A stretch of 5,608 bases of DNA from Rubritepida sp. (GTDB taxonomy: Bacteria; Pseudomonadota; Alphaproteobacteria; Acetobacterales; Acetobacteraceae): positions 1-5,608 of the forward strand of contig SKWC01000212.1 of the NCBI GenBank assembly GCA_007129145.1. The letters are read 5' to 3'. Under the pieces are notes generated by a model, which was not told the origin of the DNA, did not search any database, and saw nothing but the letters and a program-made list of their open reading frames with translations. Positions 1-4,956 of this stretch are shown here, one piece after another. Made by a program: the position numbers and the translations under genes. Within the stretch, counting starts at the first letter, position 1. Each line of letters opens with the position of its first letter.

Positions 1-522
1 GGCGAGGCGCTGCTGCACTACGGGCTGCAATTCGCGAAGCTGCTGGGCGCGCGGCTGGTGGTGGGCACCGCCGCCACGCCGCAGCAGGCCGCCCGTGCCA
101 TGGCCATGGGCGCCGATGCCTGCCTGCCCCCCGCGCCCACACCCGGACAGGCCGCCGAACTCACCGAGGGCGAGGGCTTCAGGCGCATCATCGCCGCCGA
201 CCTCGGCGCGGTCCTGCCGCATCTGCCCGCGCTGCTGGCGCCGGGCGGGCTGTGCACCGCCCATGGCAGCGCAACCCCCGCCCCCGCCCTGCCCTTCGAC
301 GCCCTGGCCGGCGCGGGGATGGGGCTGCGCCTGCTCTGCCCGCGCCGCATCCCGACCGCCGCGCGCGAGGTCACCATCGCCTGGCTCGACCACTTCCTCG
401 CACAGGGCGGCGTGCGGCATCCCGAGGTGCCGATGCTGCCGCTGTCGGCCTGCGCCGAGGCGCATGAGCGGCTGGAAGCGGGCGAAGCCGCCGGCCACAT
501 CCTGCTGGACGTGGCCGCATGA
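1..522 (+). CDS. MDR-family quinone oxidoreductase / zinc-type alcohol dehydrogenase-like protein, C-terminal part (5' truncated by window edge)
   Basis: The reading frame is open from base 1 to the TGA at 520-522, giving 173 residues without a start codon, so the gene begins before the window. The visible part matches the C-terminal half of the medium-chain dehydrogenase/reductase superfamily (Qor-like NADPH:quinone oxidoreductases). Residues 1-40 read as a Rossmann beta-alpha-beta unit (LLHYGLQFAKLLGARLVVGT, then an A...MGADAC segment like the usual LGAD motif). A 'LLAPGGLCTAHG' strand-loop follows. The end, LPLSACAEAHERLEAGEAAGHILL, resembles the family's usual closing AHRxLExGxxxGKIVL element. 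The full protein would be about 320-340 residues, cytosolic and NAD(P)H-dependent; its substrate cannot be told. The stop codon overlaps the holC start (ATGA), so the two are probably translationally coupled. The superfamily is fairly sure; the exact subfamily is not. Confidence 0.82.
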   Translation, partial: GEALLHYGLQFAKLLGARLVVGTAATPQQAARAMAMGADACLPPAPTPGQAAELTEGEGFRRIIAADLGAVLPHLPALLAPGGLCTAHGSATPAPALPFDALAGAGMGLRLLCPRRIPTAAREVTIAWLDHFLAQGGVRHPEVPMLPLSACAEAHERLEAGEAAGHILLDVAA

Positions 523-959
523 GCGAGATCGGCTTCTACCACCTCACGCGCAGCACGCTGGAACAGGCGCTGCCGCGGCTTCTCGGCCGGGTGCTGGCGC
601 TGCCCGCGCGCGCCCTTGTCCTGTGCGCCGGGCCCGAGCGGCTGCGCGCGCTGGATGACGCGCTGTGGACCTGCGCCGAGCCCGACTGGCTGCCGCATGG
701 CACCGCCGAGCCCGAAGCCCAGCCCATCTTCCTGACGCTGGAGGACGCGCCGCCGCCCAATGGCGCGCAGCACCTGTTCCTGACCGACGGCGCCGAGAGC
801 GCGCATCTGGCGCTCTACGCGCGCGTGTTCGACCTGTTCGACGGCGGCGACCCGGCCGCGGTGGAGGCGGCGCGGCGGCGCTATGCCGCGGCGCGCGCGG
901 CCGGCCATGCCCTGGCCTACTGGCAGCAGACGGCCGCAGGGTGGGAGCGCAAGGCCTGA
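519..959 (+). CDS. holC: DNA polymerase III chi subunit HolC
   Basis: This 146-residue cytosolic protein is a clear HolC, the clamp-loader accessory subunit that links the polymerase III holoenzyme to single-strand binding protein. Family landmarks run in order: FYHL (residues 6-9), an alpha helix ending LDDALWT (45-51), WLPHGT (57-62), the PIFLT strand (69-73), NGAQHLFLTDG (81-91), the RVFDLFDG segment (102-109), and the C-terminal YWQQT..GWERKA (134-146), which is the family signature. The length is normal (about 145-150 residues). The ATG at 519 overlaps the upstream oxidoreductase stop, and no strong Shine-Dalgarno is seen, so expression by coupling is likely. In many alphaproteobacteria holC follows the aminopeptidase gene pepA; here a dehydrogenase gene precedes it instead. 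Confidence 0.93.
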   Translation: MSEIGFYHLTRSTLEQALPRLLGRVLALPARALVLCAGPERLRALDDALWTCAEPDWLPHGTAEPEAQPIFLTLEDAPPPNGAQHLFLTDGAESAHLALYARVFDLFDGGDPAAVEAARRRYAAARAAGHALAYWQQTAAGWERKA

Positions 960-973
960 GGCGAGGCCCTGCC

Positions 974-1002
974 CTGCACTTCCCGCCCGATCATGCTATC
1001 TG
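974..1002 (+). promoter_or_regulatory. possible weak promoter for the TerB/J-domain gene
   Basis: The 73-base gap after holC holds TGC-TATCTG (extended -10-like, hexamer 997-1002). Seventeen bases upstream is CTGCAC (974-979), a poor -35. Only the first three bases of the -10 hexamer and two of the -35 match consensus, so this is a weak guess. Read-through from holC is an equally good explanation for expression of the next gene. Confidence 0.22.
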
Positions 1003-1020
1003 GAAGGGGTAGGGGCGGCA

Positions 1021-1035
1021 AAGGGACCGGGATTG
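1021..1035 (+). promoter_or_regulatory. ribosome binding site and TTG start deciding the J-domain gene start
   Basis: AAGGGA (1021-1026) is followed by a six-base spacer and TTG (1033-1035). There is no ATG or GTG in frame nearby that leaves the conserved SFWGKIIGG N-terminus intact. The in-frame upstream ATG at 883 lies inside holC and would add an unrelated Arg/Pro-rich extension. Confidence 0.7.
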
Positions 1036-1797
1036 AGCTTCTGGGGCAAGATCATCGGGGGCATCGCGGGCTTCGCCACCGGCGGGCCGCTGGGCGCGGT
1101 GCTGGGTGCGGCGGCGGGCCATGCGGCCGATGCCGGCGCCTTCCGCCGGCGCGTGACCCCGGATGCGGCGGGGCTCGCCGCCATGCTCGGCTCCAAGGAG
1201 CAGCTCTTCGCCGTCTCGGTGGTGGTGCTCTCGGCCAAGCTCGCGAAATGCGACGGGCCGGTGGTGCGCGAGGAAATCGACAGCTTCAAGCGTCTGTTCC
1301 GCATCCCGCCCGAGAACATGCGCGACGTGGCGCGGCTGTTCGACCAGGCGCGGGAGGATTCCGACGGCTTCGAGCCCTTCGCGGATCGGCTGGGCGAGGC
1401 CTTCGCCGACAACCGCATGATGCTGGAGGACGTGCTGGGCGCGCTGTTCCAGATCGCGCGGGCGGACGGGCCGCTGACCCGCGGCGAGGTGCGCTTCCTG
1501 CAGCGGGTGCAGCAGGGCTTCGGCCTCGACGCCACCGCCTGGGAGCGCGCGCGCGACGGGCGCGGGCGCATGACCTCCGCCGGGCCGCCGGGCGTGGATC
1601 CCTACCAGGTTCTGGGCATCCCCCCGCAGGCCAGCGACGAGGAGGTGCGCGCCACATGGCGCAAGCTGATGCGCGAGAACCACCCCGACGCGCTGGCCGC
1701 GCGCGGCGTGCCGGCCGAGTTCATCCGCCGCGCCACCGACAAGGTGGCCGAGATCAACGCCGCCTGGGACCGGATCAAGCGCGAGCGGCGCCTCTAG
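1033..1797 (+). CDS. TerB-domain / J-domain co-chaperone (DjlA-like)
   Basis: The frame is open from further upstream, but the best start is the TTG at 1033. It has AAGGGA (1021-1026) six bases ahead, and it begins exactly where the conserved N-terminus M(L)SFWGKIIGGIAGFATGG begins. The product is 254 residues. Residues 1-37 form a glycine/alanine-rich hydrophobic segment, probably a membrane anchor as in DjlA. Residues about 55-175 are a helical TerB-like (tellurite-resistance/DjlA N-terminal) domain, with KLAKCDG and IARADG acidic-turn repeats. Residues 189-254 are a J-domain at the extreme C-terminus, beginning DPYQVLG and carrying the HPD triad at 217-219 that stimulates DnaK/Hsp70 ATPase. 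This layout matches E. coli DjlA, a membrane-anchored Hsp70 co-chaperone. The amidase gene follows after seven bases, so the two form an operon. Client proteins are unknown. Confidence 0.88.
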   Translation: MSFWGKIIGGIAGFATGGPLGAVLGAAAGHAADAGAFRRRVTPDAAGLAAMLGSKEQLFAVSVVVLSAKLAKCDGPVVREEIDSFKRLFRIPPENMRDVARLFDQAREDSDGFEPFADRLGEAFADNRMMLEDVLGALFQIARADGPLTRGEVRFLQRVQQGFGLDATAWERARDGRGRMTSAGPPGVDPYQVLGIPPQASDEEVRATWRKLMRENHPDALAARGVPAEFIRRATDKVAEINAAWDRIKRERRL

Positions 1798-1804
1798 CCC
1801 CGCC

Positions 1805-2485
1805 ATGCCCCTGCGGGTGACCGACCTTGCCTCGCCCAACCATGACGCGCGGCCCGCGGGCGTGGCGGTGGACATGCTTATCCTGCACTACACCGGCATG
1901 CAGTCCGGCCGCGCCGCGCTGGAGCGCCTGCGCGACCCCACGGCCGGCGTCTCCTCGCACTACCTGGTCGAGGAGGACGGGCGCATCCTCCGCCTCGTGC
2001 CGGAGGCGCGCCGCGCGCACCATGCCGGCATCTCGCATTGGCGCGGGCGGTCGGGGCTGAACGCGTGCTCGATCGGCATCGAGATCGTGAACCCCGGCCA
2101 TGAATGGGGCTACCGCCCCTTCCCGGCGCTGCAGATGGCGGCGGTGGCGGAACTCTGCCTGGACATCCTGGCGCGCCATGCCATCGCGCCGTGGCATGTG
2201 CTGGGCCACAGCGACATCGCCCCCGACCGCAAGCAGGACCCGGGCGAGTTGTTCGACTGGGAGGGGCTGGCGGGCTGCGGGGTCGGGCTTTGGCCGACGC
2301 AAAGGGCGGAACCCGACGCCGACCCGCTGACGCTGCTGGCCCGCATCGGCTACCGCACCGACCTGCCGCTTCCCGTGCTGGTCACGGCCTTCCAGCGCCA
2401 CTGGCGGCAGGATCGGGTGGATGGCGTGGCCGATGCCGGGACAATGGCCCGCATGGCGGCGGTCGCGGAACTGGCCGGGGGCTGA
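1805..2485 (+). CDS. N-acetylmuramoyl-L-alanine amidase, AmpD/AmiD type (Amidase_2) with C-terminal peptidoglycan-binding domain
   Basis: This 226-residue zinc amidase cleaves the MurNAc-L-alanine bond of peptidoglycan or of muropeptides. Residues about 8-150 are the Amidase_2/PGRP fold. H28 (in LHYTG), H135 (GHSDIAP) and D145 (KQDPG) match the three zinc ligands of AmpD. E93 (IGIEIVN) and K143 fit the catalytic glutamate and lysine. Residues about 173-226 look like a small PG_binding_1 helical bundle (FQRHWR, VDGVAD.GTMARM), a domain that AmiD has and short AmpD lacks. I see no signal peptide or lipobox: the N-terminus is MPLRVTDLASPNHDARP. A cytoplasmic anhydro-muropeptide recycling role is therefore possible, but this is inferred. 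The start lies seven bases after the J-domain stop without a clear Shine-Dalgarno, so coupling is likely. The stop is followed by a convergent gene. Confidence 0.93.
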   Translation: MPLRVTDLASPNHDARPAGVAVDMLILHYTGMQSGRAALERLRDPTAGVSSHYLVEEDGRILRLVPEARRAHHAGISHWRGRSGLNACSIGIEIVNPGHEWGYRPFPALQMAAVAELCLDILARHAIAPWHVLGHSDIAPDRKQDPGELFDWEGLAGCGVGLWPTQRAEPDADPLTLLARIGYRTDLPLPVLVTAFQRHWRQDRVDGVADAGTMARMAAVAELAGG

Positions 2486-2490
2486 GCCCC
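2478..2490. terminator. weak hairpin at the convergent gene ends
   Basis: GGGGC (2478-2482) and GCCCC (2486-2490) flank the TGA stop of the amidase and form a five-base-pair hairpin. It lies between the amidase and the off-frame end of the convergent gene (stop at 2492-2494). No T-run follows on either strand, so intrinsic termination is doubtful; it may only shield transcript ends. Confidence 0.25.
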
Positions 2491-2491
2491 G

Positions 2492-2608
2492 CTACTGCAC
2501 CACCACCCGGAAGCAGTTGAGGATGCGCGCGAAATCAATCACCCCCCCGCGGTCCAGCGCGATCCGGATGGTCGCATCCGCCAGCGCGGCGCGCAGGATC
2601 TCCGACTC
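2492..2608 (-). pseudogene. off-frame 3' end of the unrecognised gene (frameshift remnant)
   Basis: On the - strand, the frame starting at GAG (2608-2606) reads ESEILRAALADATIRIALD, then RGGVIDFARILNCFRVVVQ, and stops at TAG (2494-2492). This is a well-composed ending, unlike the Arg/Trp-rich tail read in the upstream frame. Joining the two frames needs one extra base near 2606-2616, so the sequence has probably lost one base there. No slippery heptamer is visible at the junction, so programmed frameshifting is unlikely. A real mutation and a sequencing error cannot be told apart from the window. Confidence 0.65.
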
Positions 2609-3666
2609 GCCACCTGGTTGCGCGTGGCCTGGTCCATCGCGGGCCTGCCCTGCGGCGTGGGCGTGGCGGCCCAGCGCGCCTCGGCGTAGCGGCTGATCTC
2701 CTTGCTGACCACGGCCGCGGGGATGCCCACCAGCAGGTCGCCCGTGGTCTGGCTGCGCACGAGCGGCCCGGTGGCGATGCGTGCGCCGGGGAAGTTGATC
2801 TTCACGCCGCTGAGCAGCTTCGCCGCCGCGGGCCCGGCCGCCATGGCGAGCCCGAGGTCGAGGCCCGCCTTCAGCGCAGTCGCCTTCAGCGTGGCGTTGC
2901 GCTTCACCGGATCCTGCTCCAGCAGGGCGTCAATGGTGTCCACCGTGGTGCCGGGCAGCACGCCCGCGGCCGCCCCCAGCACCACATTCAGCCCGGCATG
3001 GCCGACCTTCGCCAGCGCCTGGCCGCCGCGCGCCGCGGGCGCCATCACGCGCCCCACGCCCAGCGTCAGCACCGCGCCCATGGCGGCGATGCCCGCGCGC
3101 TGCAGGTCGCCGTCGGTGTCCACATACTTGCCCTGGCCGGTGCCGACCACGCAGATCACACCCGCCGCGACCGCCGCCGTCCCGGTCAGCGGCAGCGCGA
3201 GCAGCCCGAGCGTGACGAAGGATGCGTCGCGCACCGGGGTCAGGAAATCCACCGCCGCCTGCATGGCCGAGATGTTGTCGGCATTGTGCCGCGCCACCTC
3301 CCGATAGACCTTGGCCGCCGACTGCTTCATGTGCTCGGTCGCGGCGGCGGCGAGGATGAGGCGCACCGCCCCCCTGGGCGGATCCTCCCGCACGAGGCGG
3401 TTGAACTCCGCCAACTCGCGCACCACCAACTCGCGCCTGTAGCTGTCCACCTTGTTCCAGTTCACGCCGGCGATCTTGTCGGCGCGCGCCAGGCCAAGCC
3501 CCTGGGCCGACCAGAACTCATGCGGCAGGCTCTGCACCTCGACGGCCTGGGCGATGGCGCGCTCATGCGCGAGGTCGCGCAGCACGGCCTGGGCGGCGTC
3601 ATTGTCGATCTCCCACCACGCGCCGGACTTGTCCTGCACGATCCAGCCCACGCGGAAGGCGCACAT
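2539..3666 (-). CDS. unrecognised protein with several small-residue-rich hydrophobic segments; 3' end frameshifted
   Basis: As read, this is 375 residues from ATG (3666-3664) to TGA (2541-2539). I do not recognise the family. Residues 1-60 are soluble and tryptophan-rich (VGWIVQDKSGAWWEIDND). Residues 60-145 look helical and charged. Residues about 149-176 and 190-210 are strongly hydrophobic, Gly/Ala/Val-rich stretches separated by GKYVDTDGD. Further Ala/Gly-rich segments lie at 226-240 and 264-287. There is no signal peptide. The last ~22 residues (SRRSCAPRW...WTAGG) are Arg/Trp-rich and out of character. A neighbouring frame continues naturally to a stop at 2494-2492, implying an original protein of about 391 residues. 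The gene is convergent to the amidase and divergent from rnpB, in a place usually without a gene, which suggests acquired cargo. A membrane-inserting or toxin/effector-like role is conceivable from the hydrophobic segments, but nothing here proves it. Confidence 0.72.
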   Translation of the reverse strand: MCAFRVGWIVQDKSGAWWEIDNDAAQAVLRDLAHERAIAQAVEVQSLPHEFWSAQGLGLARADKIAGVNWNKVDSYRRELVVRELAEFNRLVREDPPRGAVRLILAAAATEHMKQSAAKVYREVARHNADNISAMQAAVDFLTPVRDASFVTLGLLALPLTGTAAVAAGVICVVGTGQGKYVDTDGDLQRAGIAAMGAVLTLGVGRVMAPAARGGQALAKVGHAGLNVVLGAAAGVLPGTTVDTIDALLEQDPVKRNATLKATALKAGLDLGLAMAAGPAAAKLLSGVKINFPGARIATGPLVRSQTTGDLLVGIPAAVVSKEISRYAEARWAATPTPQGRPAMDQATRNQVASRRSCAPRWRMRPSGSRWTAGG

Positions 3667-3693
3667 CCATGGATTCTCTGTTTTCCGCGCAAG

Positions 3694-3721
3694 AGGTTAC
3701 GCGACCTTCCCGGGGTGGCAA
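3694..3721 (-). promoter_or_regulatory. sigma-70-like promoter of the unrecognised - strand gene
   Basis: On the - strand, TTGCCA (3721-3716, five of six -35 matches) is followed by a 16-base spacer and TAACCT (3699-3694, three of six -10 matches). Transcription would start near 3687, leaving a leader of about 20 bases before the ATG at 3666. A weak purine stretch (AGAGAA) precedes that start. Confidence 0.5.
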
Positions 3722-3729
3722 GCGAAAGC

Positions 3730-3758
3730 TTGACCGCCCGCCCCGCCTGCCCCATGTG
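3730..3758 (+). promoter_or_regulatory. likely rnpB promoter
   Basis: TTGACC (3730-3735, five of six) is followed by 17 bases and CATGTG (3753-3758), a poor -10 (two of six matches). The predicted start falls around 3764-3766, within a few bases of the 5' edge of the RNase P P1 helix. That position supports the assignment despite the weak -10. Confidence 0.45.
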
Positions 3759-3760
3759 GC

Positions 3761-4187
3761 GCGTGGTGCCGGGGGGCTGGGCGACCGCTGGCGTGGGGGC
3801 AACCCCGCGCTGGAGGAAAGTCCGGGCTCCACGGGAAGACGGTGCCGGCCAACGGCCGGCGAGGGCAACCTCAGGGAAAGTGCCACAGAGAACAGACCGC
3901 CCGCGCCGCCCCTCCCCGCAAGGGGCTTGGCGCCGCGGGCAAGGGTGAAACGGTGGGGTAAGAGCCCACCGCGCTTCCAGCAATGGCGGCGGCACGGCAA
4001 ACCCCACCGGGAGCAAGGCCGAATAGGGAGGGCCGCCGCCCAGGCTTCGGCTTGAACGGCAGGGGTTCCCGCCCCGCCCTCCGGGTTGGCCGCGCGAAGC
4101 CGATGGCGACATCGGCTCCAGAGGAATGGTCGCCCAGGCCCGCAAGGGCTGGACAGAACCCGGCTTACAGGCCCCCCGGCACCACGC
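3761..4187 (+). ncRNA. rnpB: RNase P RNA, bacterial type A (rnpB)
   Basis: This is the catalytic RNA of RNase P, which trims the 5' leader of pre-tRNAs. The ends are set by a perfect 17-bp P1 helix: GCGTGGTGCCGGGGGGC (3761-3777) pairs with 4171-4187. Conserved core blocks follow in order: GAGGAAAGTCCGGGCTCC (3813-3830, 5' P4), ACAGAGAACAGACCGCC (3885-3901), AGGGTGAAACGGTGGGGTAA (3942-3961), GGCAAACCCCACC then GGAGCAAGGCC (3996-4020, J15/P15 region), GAATAGGG (4021-4028), AGAGGAATGGT (4120-4130) and ACAGAACCCGGCTTACAG (4153-4170, 3' P4). GNRA-capped hairpins are visible: P3 (GCAA loop near 3799-3802), P8/P9 (3844-3872, GCAA loop), P12 (GCAA near 3918-3921) and P18 (4099-4116, GCGA loop). The length of about 427 nt fits alphaproteobacteria. 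The mature 5' end may lie 2-5 bases inside 3761. Large - strand frames across it are not genes. Confidence 0.97.
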
Positions 4188-4190
4188 TTT

Positions 4191-4295
4191 CCCATTCCGA
4201 ACATGTTGCAGCAAAGCCACAGAGGGCAGGCGCAGGCTGGCCTTTGGGTCGGCCGATTCATGCAAGTTACTGAAATCACGGTGATCACCGATCGG
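4191..4295. other. intergenic stretch between rnpB and the mraZ control region
   Basis: No gene, tRNA or T-tailed terminator is visible. After P1 the sequence gives only a three-T run (4188-4190). A short GGCC...GGCC inverted repeat lies near 4240-4255, and a perfect 12-base palindrome CGGTGATCACCG lies at 4279-4290. The stretch has more A and T than the flanking genes, consistent with regulatory DNA. Confidence 0.5.
4279..4290. repeat. 12-bp perfect palindrome upstream of the mraZ promoter
   Basis: CGGTGATCACCG is its own reverse complement and lies 34 bases upstream of the proposed mraZ -35. It could be a dimeric regulator site or just a chance palindrome; no known operator is recognised. 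Confidence 0.4.
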
Positions 4296-4310
4296 CCCAT
4301 CCTGGATCGA

Positions 4311-4364
4311 CCCATAAAATCCCTTGATTACCCATCTCAGCCCAGATAGAACCGATCCAGCCCA
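4311..4364 (-). promoter_or_regulatory. probable MraZ operator: 10-bp-phased TGGG repeats (CCCA on + strand)
   Basis: CCC begins at exactly 4311, 4321, 4331, 4341 and 4361, giving CCCA, CCCT, CCCA, CCCA and CCCA. The unit expected at 4351 is a degenerate ACCG. Read on the - strand these are TGGG/AGGG units with one helical turn between them. Established work on E. coli MraZ describes binding to TGGGN direct repeats with five-base spacers beside the mra promoter, which is the same 10-bp period. The array covers the proposed -35/-10 region of mraZ, the right place for autorepression. The units point opposite to mraZ, which is unusual as far as I know. A further CCCA at 4296-4299 is off-phase. 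Confidence 0.62.
4324..4352 (+). promoter_or_regulatory. likely mraZ (dcw cluster) promoter
   Basis: TTGATT (4324-4329) and TAGAAC (4347-4352) are separated by exactly 17 bases; each matches the sigma-70 consensus at four of six positions. The start would be near 4359, giving a leader of about 160 bases to the mraZ ATG. An alternative -10, TAAAAT (4315-4320), is a better hexamer but has no good -35. The phased CCC units run through the spacer, consistent with repression. Confidence 0.5.
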
Positions 4365-4379
4365 GACAGGATGACGCAA

Positions 4380-4508
4380 GCTCGGGGGGGCGAGCCATCC
4401 ACCGACGGGCTGGTCGGGCGAGCCGACGGGGTCGGGGGGCCTCGTCGGCCGCTGCCCACCCGCACTCCGGGACGGCAGCGAACCCCATCCCCCCAGGATC
4501 CAGGGGGG
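4380..4508 (+). promoter_or_regulatory. structured 5' leader of mraZ
   Basis: Three hairpins are visible. GCTCG/CGAGC (4380-4384 with 4391-4395) has an all-G loop. GCCGACGGGG/CCTCGTCGGC (4422-4431 with 4440-4449) makes ten base pairs, one of them G-U, around the loop TCGGGGGG. CCCCCC/GGGGGG (4489-4494 with 4503-4508) has an eight-base loop. The last one contains the only G-rich, Shine-Dalgarno-like tract before the mraZ start, 13 bases from the ATG. No T-run follows any of them, so attenuation by an intrinsic terminator is not supported. Confidence 0.4.
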
Positions 4509-4521
4509 CGACCGGCGTTCG

Positions 4522-4956
4522 ATGATCGAATTTGTCGGCACCCTGGAAGGCACGCTGGACAAGAAGGGCCGCTGCTCGGTCCCCTCCGAATACCGCCGCC
4601 AGCTCAACGGCCAGTCCCTCTACCTGCGCCCCTCGGTGCGCGGTCCCTTCCTCGAGGCCTGGCCCTCGCTGGACTTCGCCAACACCACCGCGCCGCGCCT
4701 CGGGCCGCTCGACATTCCCAATGACGAGGAGGACGACCTGCTCTACGCCCTGATCGGCGATGTCGTGGCGGTGCAGCCCGATGCGGACGGGCGCATCATC
4801 CTGCCGGCCGAGCTGATCGCCCATGCCGGGCTCGAGGGCCAGCTCGCCTTCGTCGGCCGCCGCAGCTTCTTCGAGGTCTGGTCCCGCCCCGCCTTCGCCG
4901 AGCGCCGCGCCCGCGCGCTCTCCAACATGCGCCGCGCCTCCGCGAGGGCGCCATGA
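4522..4956 (+). CDS. mraZ: MraZ transcriptional regulator of the dcw cluster
   Basis: The 144-residue product is MraZ, a DNA-binding repressor made of two SpoVT/AbrB-like (swapped-hairpin) half-domains that assembles into rings and controls its own cell-division and wall cluster. The first half spans about residues 3-50, with the DxxxR signature in DKKGR (D13-R17) followed by CSVPSEYR. The second spans about 75-125, with DADGR (D87-R91) then IILPAELIAHAGL and VGRRSFFEVW. The length is normal (about 140-155 residues). The ATG at 4522 is the only sensible start: the next upstream codons in frame are not starts, and the N-terminus aligns with the usual xxFxGTxxxxLDxKGR. The Shine-Dalgarno is poor or distant (G-run 4503-4508, possibly paired in a hairpin). 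The stop overlaps the rsmH start. Confidence 0.96.
   Translation: MIEFVGTLEGTLDKKGRCSVPSEYRRQLNGQSLYLRPSVRGPFLEAWPSLDFANTTAPRLGPLDIPNDEEDDLLYALIGDVVAVQPDADGRIILPAELIAHAGLEGQLAFVGRRSFFEVWSRPAFAERRARALSNMRRASARAP

Noticed and set aside
18..908. 296-codon - strand open frame opposite the oxidoreductase and holC
   Set aside because: The + strand holds two recognisable proteins here. The - strand frame is Arg/Ala-rich with no motifs, the usual shadow of GC-biased third positions.
883..1032. Upstream ATG extension of the J-domain protein
   Set aside because: The 50 added residues overlap the holC end and are Arg/Pro-rich. The TTG at 1033 has a good ribosome binding site and the conserved N-terminus.
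991..1875. 294-codon - strand open frame opposite the J-domain gene
   Set aside because: The + strand encodes clear TerB and J-domains with an HPD motif; the opposite frame is His/Arg/Ala-rich low-information sequence.
2998..3948. 316-codon + strand open frame opposite the unrecognised gene, running into rnpB
   Set aside because: It is Arg/His-rich and low-information, and it ends inside rnpB. The - strand frame has better protein-like composition and a promoter.
4171..4190. Intrinsic terminator at the rnpB 3' end
   Set aside because: The GC-rich 3' strand followed by TTT is the P1 helix of RNase P, pairing with 3761-3777. There is no local hairpin with a real T-run.
3462..4607. Long - strand open frame (and the overlapping one at 3599-4315) running across rnpB
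   Set aside because: It lies antisense to a complete RNase P RNA and into the mraZ control region, and its composition is Pro/Arg/Gly/Ser-rich without domain-like patterns. Frames antisense to rnpB containing CKPGSV-like strings are a familiar annotation artefact in GC-rich genomes.
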